Shown here: in pieces, positions 56,785 to 64,000 of the stretch
Position numbering within the stretch: position 1 is the first letter of the stretch
Layout of the letters: each line of letters begins with the position of its first letter
Assembly: GCA_937870915.1 (NCBI GenBank)
Contig: CALMZQ010000221.1
Location: 1 to 64,000, forward strand
Length of the DNA stretch: 64,000 nucleotides
Reading direction: 5' to 3'
From: an uncultured Ignavibacteria bacterium
GTDB taxonomy: Bacteria; Bacteroidota; Ignavibacteria; Kapaibacteriales; Kapaibacteriaceae
Translations under genes and position numbers: made by a program
Notes under the pieces: model-generated
What the model saw: the letters and a program-made list of their open reading frames with translations, nothing else
Database searches by the model: none
What the model was told of the DNA's origin: nothing

Positions 56785-58395
56785 TTACAACTTCTCCAGA
56801 GCATGAGCCAGCGAAGCCTTAATGAACGAGACAAACAATGGGTGACCTGTTACGGCACGTGACTTCAGTTCTGGATGGAACTGTACGCCAACAAACCATG
56901 GATGATTGGGCAGCTCTACAACTTCAACAAGCCGACCATCAGGAGATGTGCCGCTGATACGGAGCCCCTTGCTCTCAAGAATCTCTCTGAAATCATTATT
57001 GAACTCATAGCGATGACGATGTCGTTCGCTGATGTGTTCACTCTTATAGGCAGCAAATGCCTTGGTCCGCTTTTCAAGGTGACACGGATAAGCGCCCAGT
57101 CTCATGGTACCGCCCTTTTCCGTCACCTTACGTTGCTCAGGTAGGAGGTCTATCACATTGAACTTGTTCTTCTTGAACTCAGACGAGTTGGCAAGAGCTA
57201 GTCCGGCAACATTACGAGCGAATTCAATCACAGAACACTGCATTCCAAGACAAATTCCAAAGAATGGAATGTTGTGTGTTCGAACGTATTCAATGGCGTT
57301 AATTTTGCCTTCAATTCCGCGCGAACCAAACCCTGGAGCCACGAGGATACCATCAACATCTGAGAGGAGTTCCTGTACGTTGTCCTTGGTGATCCCTTCG
57401 GAATCGAGCCAACGTAGGTTCACCCTCGTGTTGTTGATTGCACCTGCGTGGATGAAGGCTTCTGTAATACTCTTGTAGCTGTCAGGGTACTTGTTGTACT
57501 TACCAACAAGGCCAATGGTGATGTTGTGCTTCGGAGCTTTGATGCGATGGACAAATCGCGACCATGTATCGAGGTTGAGCTTCGACTTTTTTAAATGAAG
57601 TTTCTCACAAACGATCTCGTCGAGCTTGTGCTTGGCGAACATCATCGGTACTTCATAGATCGTATCGGCATCAAGGGCTTCAATAACACTACGTTCTTCA
57701 ACGTTGCAGAAGAGGGCGATCTTGGCGCGAATGTCCTTGTCGAGACTCATCTCTGCCCTACATAGAAGTAGGTCGGGTGTGATGCCGAACTCCATCAATG
57801 TCTTTACCGAGTGCTGCGTTGGTTTTGTCTTCAGTTCACCGGCGCTCTTGATATAGGGCACATAGGTGAGGTGAATATCGAGCACGTTGCCTCTTCCTAC
57901 TTCATGGCGTAGCTGACGGCACGCCTCGAGAAAGGGAAGCGACTCAATGTCGCCAACGGTACCACCGATCTCAATGATGATCACATCAAATTTGCCTTCA
58001 AAGGCCCTCATTCGACGTTTGATCTCGTCCGTGATGTGTGGGACAACTTGAACAGTTTTACCCAGGTATGCGCCTTGACGCTCCCGAGTGATAACGTCAA
58101 AGTAGACCTGTCCGGCTGTTGCAGTATTCGAACGCGACATGCTTACATCGAGATACCGCTCGTAATGGCCTAAGTCGAGATCAGTCTCAGCGCCGTCATC
58201 GGTCACAAAGACCTCACCGTGCTGATACGGATTCATCGTACCGGGATCGACGTTGATGTAGGGGTCTAGCTTCTGTACCGTTACGGAAAAACCGCGCTGA
58301 CGGAGGAGGAGACCGATGGAAGAAGAAGCAATGCCCTTTCCTAAAGAGGAAAGAACCCCGCCCGTAATGAAGATGTACTTTGACGTCTTCGGCAC
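56785..58395 (-). CDS. pyrG: CTP synthase, probable GTG start at [13 protein letters not shown]
   Basis: [24 protein letters not shown] amidotransferase motif. Confidence 0.96.
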   Translation of the reverse strand: MPKTSKYIFITGGVLSSLGKGIASSSIGLLLRQRGFSVTVQKLDPYINVDPGTMNPYQHGEVFVTDDGAETDLDLGHYERYLDVSMSRSNTATAGQVYFDVITRERQGAYLGKTVQVVPHITDEIKRRMRAFEGKFDVIIIEIGGTVGDIESLPFLEACRQLRHEVGRGNVLDIHLTYVPYIKSAGELKTKPTQHSVKTLMEFGITPDLLLCRAEMSLDKDIRAKIALFCNVEERSVIEALDADTIYEVPMMFAKHKLDEIVCEKLHLKKSKLNLDTWSRFVHRIKAPKHNITIGLVGKYNKYPDSYKSITEAFIHAGAINNTRVNLRWLDSEGITKDNVQELLSDVDGILVAPGFGSRGIEGKINAIEYVRTHNIPFFGICLGMQCSVIEFARNVAGLALANSSEFKKNKFNVIDLLPEQRKVTEKGGTMRLGAYPCHLEKRTKAFAAYKSEHISERHRHRYEFNNDFREILESKGLRISGTSPDGRLVEVVELPNHPWFVGVQFHPELKSRAVTGHPLFVSFIKASLAHALEKL

Positions 58396-58481
58396 TGGAC
58401 ACCCGGAAGATGAAGTAATGGACGGGCTCAAAACTACGGATAGTAGCGCGAATGGACAACGCGTTTGCGTAGCTTCGTCGC

Positions 58482-59717
58482 ATGAATACTCGATATCACC
58501 TGCAGTTCGCCTCATTTTGTTCGATCTGCGCAGTTATTCTCTTGAGCAGTTGTGGCGGTGGAGAGACGCCTGCAACATCCACCCGCACCATCCGATTCTG
58601 GCACTTTTGGAGTGAACCGGGACAAAAGGCCGTTTTACAGGAATTGGTCACGGAGTTCGAAAAGGCGAACAACGCCAAAGTTGAGCTCACCGAACTTTCA
58701 TGGAACGACGGGAAGGTGAAGCTCCAAGCGGCATTCAACTCGGGTGCTCCTCCGGATGTAATTGAATTGGGCTCTGACTGGGTAGCGCAATTCTCAAGTT
58801 CGGGAGTGCTCCTTGCTCTTCCGGGTGATGCCAATGCCCTCGGACGATTTGTTTCGTATTCCGTGGCACCGGCTATGTGGCAGGGAAGAGCATATGCATA
58901 TCCGTGGACTCTGGACACACGTGTACTCTACATGAATTCTTCTCTTGTTCAAAAGAGTGGGTGGAGTTCTCCTATCGTCACAATGACGGACTTAGTAAAG
59001 GCTGCTGAGGCTGTCCAAGAGTCTGGGGCTAATGGTTGGGGAGCAAACGGTGCTGATGCCCACCGGTTGTACAAGAAGATTCTGCCGTTCATGTGGACGT
59101 TTGGAGGCGATGTTCTGGATGCTAACGGCAGACCAGTCCTTAACAGTCAGGAAAATGTAAAGGCTTTGTTGACCTATGCGCAGCTAGCACGTGCGGGCTT
59201 TGTTGAGACGCAACGTCAGCTCGATGCCGCATTCATCCAGGGTAAGGTTGCCTTTTGGAATTCCGGTTCATGGCTCACCAAGAAGATCAATGCAGCAACC
59301 ACGCTAAAGGTCACACCTATCCTTATGCCGGGTCTTACGGGCGAGCCCGGCATCTCATTTGCCGGTGGCGAATATCTAGCGGTTAGTGCTACAACAAAGA
59401 ACACACAACTTTCGCGAGACTTCGTACTCTTTCTCACAAAGGGCACAAACGCCGTGCGATTCTGCGCAATGGTCCCAGAGGCCGGTTTTCCGGCCGAAAA
59501 GGGTTCATATGCAGATCCTTCTTTGATAGCCGACCCAATGAAGGCTGTTTTTGCTCAACAACTTGAGCACGCACGTATGACACCCGTCCATCCACGTTGG
59601 TTGGATCTCGAAGCAGTGCTCGAAGACGCCGTTGTGCGTGTTTTGCTCGGTGAGTCAACACCGGAAGAGGCATTAAACACCGCCCAACAGGAAGCACTTC
59701 ATATTGTAGGGGGCTGA
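58482..59717 (+). CDS. Extracellular solute-binding lipoprotein (sugar ABC type)
   Basis: Lipobox VILLSSCGG; family-1 solute-binding fold motifs. Confidence 0.85.
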   Translation: MNTRYHLQFASFCSICAVILLSSCGGGETPATSTRTIRFWHFWSEPGQKAVLQELVTEFEKANNAKVELTELSWNDGKVKLQAAFNSGAPPDVIELGSDWVAQFSSSGVLLALPGDANALGRFVSYSVAPAMWQGRAYAYPWTLDTRVLYMNSSLVQKSGWSSPIVTMTDLVKAAEAVQESGANGWGANGADAHRLYKKILPFMWTFGGDVLDANGRPVLNSQENVKALLTYAQLARAGFVETQRQLDAAFIQGKVAFWNSGSWLTKKINAATTLKVTPILMPGLTGEPGISFAGGEYLAVSATTKNTQLSRDFVLFLTKGTNAVRFCAMVPEAGFPAEKGSYADPSLIADPMKAVFAQQLEHARMTPVHPRWLDLEAVLEDAVVRVLLGESTPEEALNTAQQEALHIVGG

Positions 59718-59721
59718 ATCC

Positions 59722-62133
59722 ATGCGCACCCTTTGGTGCCTTGTGGTGTTTGTTGCGTCTCTGAGCCTATCACCGGCACAGGGCGACGTAACATTGCGAG
59801 GGTCCGTGTTCGATACAGATTCAAGTGGTCCACTTCGATTTGTGAGCGTTCGCGTTCTAGAATCACGTTCGGCCACAATGACCGATCGTAGAGGAGCATT
59901 TCTTCTGCGAATCCCTCAAGCACAACTGCGCAACCTAAGAACATTGACGGTTGTTTTTTCCTTGGTTGGATATGCTCCAGATACGGTGCGTAGGCCTGTA
60001 ACCGATGCAGTGTTCGCAGTTGGACTGCGGGAGAGGGCGTTCACGGGTGCCGAGGTTGTGGTTTCGGCTGAAGATCCTGCAGTACAAATCATGAGGCGCG
60101 TCCTTGCCCGAAAGGCTCGGCAACGAGACTCGCTGGATAGGTACTCGTACATGCTCTACACAAAGTTTGTTGTCAACACAGATACAGCAACCGCATCTCG
60201 CAGTTCCGGTCGAGGAGACACAACGGTTTTCAGCATCCTTGAATCATTCTCTCGTGGCTATTATGCCAAACCGGGACGGTATTTCAACGAGATCATACAA
60301 CGGCGACAGACGGCAAACATTCCACCCCAGGCAAATTTTGTCTCCTTCGGAACAAACCTCAATGCCTATGACGATGCTGTAACGATTCTGAATGAGGAGA
60401 TCCAATCGCCCCTTCATCCCAATGCAATCGACGATTACGAATTTGTGTTAAAGAGTAGTGTTGAGGATGACACAGTGCTCATTGACGTATCACCAAAAAG
60501 TGCAGCTCGAAGGGCATTCACGGGCACCATCTATGTTGATCAACGCAATAACGTTCCGCTCGAAGTGCGACTTACTCCAAACAGATCAGTGAACCTACCA
60601 TTTGATGCTTCACTTCAATACCGACAGAGTTTCATCGTGTCAGAAGGGGTCGTGGTCCCCGAAGCACTCTCCATACAATCTTCGCTCGTCGCAGAGATAT
60701 TCTTTCTCTTCGCTCCGAGACTTGATATCGAGATTGAGACCTTCTGTTATGACTATCTCATCAATGCACCCATCGAAAATGATCTTTTCGAACAACGTCG
60801 CGTTGAGATATCCGAGCAGGCAAACACGTTCGATTCCACCTTTTGGAATGTGAATCAGAAACTTCCTCTACGCAAGGAAGAGGCTAGTGCGTACGCAGAG
60901 ATCCAGAACCTGATTGATAATCCTGATAGTCTCCAGACAACGTTTCTCGATCGATATATTGGTCCGGTAACGCGTACTCTTGCTCGATTAGGCAGGCGCC
61001 CCTTCTCGGGATTTGAAGACATCTTCCGATACAATCGGATCCACGGTCCATACCTAGGACTTGGTATGCGTTTTCGTCCCGACACTGTTCTAGAGATAGA
61101 GGCATCAGCAGGATATGGTTTTATGGACAAACAGGGGTTCGGTTCTGCTAAGTCCACATGGTTCATCGGAGAACGTCAAAAGTGGACCATTGACGGGGCG
61201 TTGTACAAGGTACTGCAGAGGCGAGACGACCCAAATGTTGTGAGAACGGGGCTTATCACGTTCACAAGTCTTCTCTTCGGCAACGACTATGGGGACTACT
61301 ACTACCGCACGGGTGGAGAGGCAGGAATTGGATATACATGGGGACAGTTGCGTTTCATTCGTAACGATCTGTGGTCGCGTCCAAGTGGCATACGGTTGTT
61401 CGTAAGATCCGATGATCATCGATCGGCAACATCTGTGCCGGCGTGGTCATTGTTCAAACCGAATGCAGACTTGAGAGAGAATCCGGCAATTTTCGATGGC
61501 ACCATGCGAACGATCGGCATGACGCTGACATTGGACTATTCACCAATCCGCTTGATCTCGAGAACGGGGACGTGGTTGAACGTGGAAACATCGCGACCAG
61601 GGATCCTCGCTTCGAGCTATGATTTCACCAAGGCCTCGTGGATAGGTGTGTTACGCTTAAAGACGCTACCATTGTGGACACTCGATGTTGTTGCAACTGC
61701 CGGTTGGTCGTGGGGTGCAGTGCCCCCTCAGAAATTCTCCAGTTTGGAGTCGAGCGTAAGCGGTCTTGTAGTTGGATCTGTGTTCCGCGGAATGAGTGTT
61801 AAAGAGTTCTATGGCGATCGATATGCAACCGTTTCCCTCAGTCATAACTTTGGTGAAGTGATACCCGGACTACTTCGCATCCCGGATATAGCCTCATTCG
61901 GTATTGAGTTTGTGGCCTTTGGAGGTGTGGGATGGACAACCTTCTCGCCTCAGACCCAAGAATACACTCGGACAACGTTGCCAACAACAGACCTAACGGC
62001 CGATAACACATATTATGAGGTGGGCCTAGGTATCAATCGCATTCTCCTCTTTTTCCGTCTCGACGTAAATGCACGCCTTTCACAAAAATCAACGCCAGAG
62101 TTCAGGATCACGTTATCAGGTGCAACCTTTTAG
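59722..62133 (+). CDS. DUF5686/carboxypeptidase-regulatory-like outer membrane protein
   Basis: Signal peptide; N-terminal CarboxypepD_reg-like domain; large beta-rich C-terminus. Confidence 0.8.
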   Translation: MRTLWCLVVFVASLSLSPAQGDVTLRGSVFDTDSSGPLRFVSVRVLESRSATMTDRRGAFLLRIPQAQLRNLRTLTVVFSLVGYAPDTVRRPVTDAVFAVGLRERAFTGAEVVVSAEDPAVQIMRRVLARKARQRDSLDRYSYMLYTKFVVNTDTATASRSSGRGDTTVFSILESFSRGYYAKPGRYFNEIIQRRQTANIPPQANFVSFGTNLNAYDDAVTILNEEIQSPLHPNAIDDYEFVLKSSVEDDTVLIDVSPKSAARRAFTGTIYVDQRNNVPLEVRLTPNRSVNLPFDASLQYRQSFIVSEGVVVPEALSIQSSLVAEIFFLFAPRLDIEIETFCYDYLINAPIENDLFEQRRVEISEQANTFDSTFWNVNQKLPLRKEEASAYAEIQNLIDNPDSLQTTFLDRYIGPVTRTLARLGRRPFSGFEDIFRYNRIHGPYLGLGMRFRPDTVLEIEASAGYGFMDKQGFGSAKSTWFIGERQKWTIDGALYKVLQRRDDPNVVRTGLITFTSLLFGNDYGDYYYRTGGEAGIGYTWGQLRFIRNDLWSRPSGIRLFVRSDDHRSATSVPAWSLFKPNADLRENPAIFDGTMRTIGMTLTLDYSPIRLISRTGTWLNVETSRPGILASSYDFTKASWIGVLRLKTLPLWTLDVVATAGWSWGAVPPQKFSSLESSVSGLVVGSVFRGMSVKEFYGDRYATVSLSHNFGEVIPGLLRIPDIASFGIEFVAFGGVGWTTFSPQTQEYTRTTLPTTDLTADNTYYEVGLGINRILLFFRLDVNARLSQKSTPEFRITLSGATF

Positions 62134-62200
62134 AGATAGTTGCCTTGTATACTTGTGACTATCTTTAGTGGTGTTATAACATTGTTCTGAGGGGTAAAAT

Positions 62201-62567
62201 ATGCAGCTGCGAGCTATTGCTTTTTGTGTAGTTGCGTTACTACTCTATGGCTCCATCTATACAAGCAGCCAAACACTTCATTGGACAGGTCATTGCATCA
62301 ACTGACGATGGAAGCACCTGGACAGTTCTAGAGTTACCTGAGCTTGGGAGTGAAGCGGTCAATAGTATGGATCTCATCGATTTAACGATCAATTGGAATG
62401 GCGGTGCAGCACAGCTCTATGTTGCTACGCCTGATGGTAGAACCGTTCTGGAACTGTCGATTACCGGACCAACGGAAAAGATCGACACGTCGCATCTTGC
62501 GCCCGGCGCATACGCAGTGTCGATCTCTTCAGAAAGAGGAACTGTAGGGGCTGTAGTGGTAAGATGA
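62201..62567 (+). pseudogene. Secreted protein split over two frames (signal peptide in one, mature domain in +1)
   Basis: ATG 62201 after GAGGGGT gives MQLRAIAFCVVALLLYGSIYTSSQTLHWTGHCIN*; +1 frame gives ...HFIGQVIASTDDGSTWTVLELPEL...HLAPGAYAVSISSERGTVGAVVVR. Confidence 0.5.
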
Positions 62568-62587
62568 ATGATCTTACGTGACCGCGA

Positions 62588-64000
62588 CTACTGTACGATC
62601 AGTCTCTGTACAGCACGCTCACCCTTGTCTGTAGTCATGGTAACAAGGTACATGCCCGGAAGAACGCCTTCTAGTGTAAAGGCAATCTGTCCGGACCCTG
62701 CTTGTTTACGCAAGCCAGAGGCTAGAGTAGCAACCTTGTTCCCAGCAAGATCATGGAGGTCGATCGAGATCTGTCGGTCACCGGTCAATTCATAGGAGAC
62801 TGTTGCACCACCATCCATCGTAGGATTGGGATAAATATTCTCCAAGCGCAGTGCTCCCGACTCAATCCTGTTTTCTTGTAGGTGAGAACCATCTACGTTT
62901 GGAATGATTGCCTTAGAAGACCCGCCCCTTCTGAGGATTATCACGCGAGTTTTGGTTGACATGCGTGCACAGGATGGCAATGTTGAGTCAAGGCTAGTCA
63001 ATATGTCGGCATCGGCAGTGATATGCGTTCCCATTCGCTTGATCTCGATCCGACGTTGCACCACTTTGCGCTGCCCGATCGAGGTGTCGGACTGTGTTAC
63101 CCAGGTCATGGACTTTGACTGCGTTGAATCAGTACCCCCATCCAGAACAATTGTTTTGATACTGGCCAACATCTCTCTGCTATGAGCATTCATCGTATCA
63201 AGCATCGGAATAGAGCGCACTAAGGAGTCGATGTTTAGGGAATGAATTTCAGCGAGTTCGCCGTCATTCATAACCTGGATGTCAAGATTGAGATCCTGAG
63301 TTCCTCGCTCCTTGCAAAGTTGTTTCTCCACGCCCTCCGGAAGCATCTGCATTACATCCTGAGTTGGGGAGAACCACATAAGCATCGTGCCATCAGACGA
63401 TGGGGCTTCAACAGGTATAAGTTCATTGGGATCGAATGAGCGAGACATCTCAATACGAACCACCTTGCCCCTTCCATCTGCAGAGGTGAACATCACCGGC
63501 ATCGGTCCCGGACCGTTGCGTAGGGCTACTTCTTGACGTTCACCATTCTTCCAGACACAGATTGTACCGTTGGCTGTTCTAGGCCGTGGCATACACTGCG
63601 CAAGGCTGTCGGCATGAGGTACCATTGTACGCAGTATTCCCAATGAAGCAACATCGATGTTTAGTTGTTGAAGGTCATCCGACTCGAGGGACAGTACAGC
63701 GATCGACATCGTCGATTCGCCCTCACGTTTTACAGACGTCTCTGTGATGTCATCTGATGGGCTATCTGCAGCCGGCTCGATAACACGAATCTCGCGAGTA
63801 GTAGGACGTGGTTCGGCAACGGCACCAAGGTTGTTTTGGGTTTGCTGTGGTGGTTCCGGAGATAGGATGTAGGCTGTTAGACCTGCAGCCATGGAGAGGG
63901 TGGCAACTGTAGTTGCGATGATGGCAGGCATAGATGTACTCGGTATAGGGGCTGACCCTACGCTCTCAACGATGGAACGCACATCATCGGAGGAGACCGG
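62588..64000 (-). CDS. TM-anchored protein with type IX-type C-terminal sorting domain, 5' end outside window
   Basis: LENIYPNPTMDGGATVSYEL...GMYLVTMTTDKGERAVQRLIV; reading frame stays open to the window edge. Confidence 0.7.
   Translation of the reverse strand, partial: PVSSDDVRSIVESVGSAPIPSTSMPAIIATTVATLSMAAGLTAYILSPEPPQQTQNNLGAVAEPRPTTREIRVIEPAADSPSDDITETSVKREGESTMSIAVLSLESDDLQQLNIDVASLGILRTMVPHADSLAQCMPRPRTANGTICVWKNGERQEVALRNGPGPMPVMFTSADGRGKVVRIEMSRSFDPNELIPVEAPSSDGTMLMWFSPTQDVMQMLPEGVEKQLCKERGTQDLNLDIQVMNDGELAEIHSLNIDSLVRSIPMLDTMNAHSREMLASIKTIVLDGGTDSTQSKSMTWVTQSDTSIGQRKVVQRRIEIKRMGTHITADADILTSLDSTLPSCARMSTKTRVIILRRGGSSKAIIPNVDGSHLQENRIESGALRLENIYPNPTMDGGATVSYELTGDRQISIDLHDLAGNKVATLASGLRKQAGSGQIAFTLEGVLPGMYLVTMTTDKGERAVQRLIVQ

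Overview
This 64 kb window is chromosomal and gene-dense. Gene content (sprA, a PorQ-like protein, type IX sorting domains, DUF5686) points to a lineage in the Bacteroidetes/Chlorobi/Ignavibacteria-Kapabacteria neighbourhood; this placement is inference from gene families only. The conserved backbone includes lon, rpmG, infC-rpmI-rplT-pheS, a LolD-type ATPase, rimO, coaD, rsmD, dnaJ-grpE-hrcA, sprA, parAB, mtaB, truA, pyrG and a GlmU-like gene. Two accessory areas stand out. (1) 39.8-50.9 kb is a co-directional minus-strand block: an unknown 506-aa protein, an XRE/S24 (LexA/UmuD-like) repressor, a compact ImuB-like protein overlapping a DUF6504 protein, four tandem secreted paralogs of unknown function, and a DnaE2-type polymerase. 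A shared box, ACATTT[T/C]GTA, lies upstream of the repressor, imuB and dnaE2. (2) 51.0-52.5 kb is a plus-strand cluster of tiny ORFs: two related 61/62-aa peptides, three near-identical 17-aa peptides (M..RQHPYSIDRGEEN) and a 118-aa protein. The 17-aa copies differ almost only at synonymous sites. Both peptide families end in a similar IDR[A/G]E[D/E] motif. I recognise no described system for this cluster, and it is my main candidate for something new. Other signals are an over-represented, strand-skewed heptamer (AAGGGGC/GCCCCTT), a terminator hairpin inside the coding sequence of a convergent gene, and a probable frameshifted secreted protein. No tRNA, rRNA, CRISPR array or transposase was recognised. 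All calls come from reading the sequence and ORF track; no database search was run.
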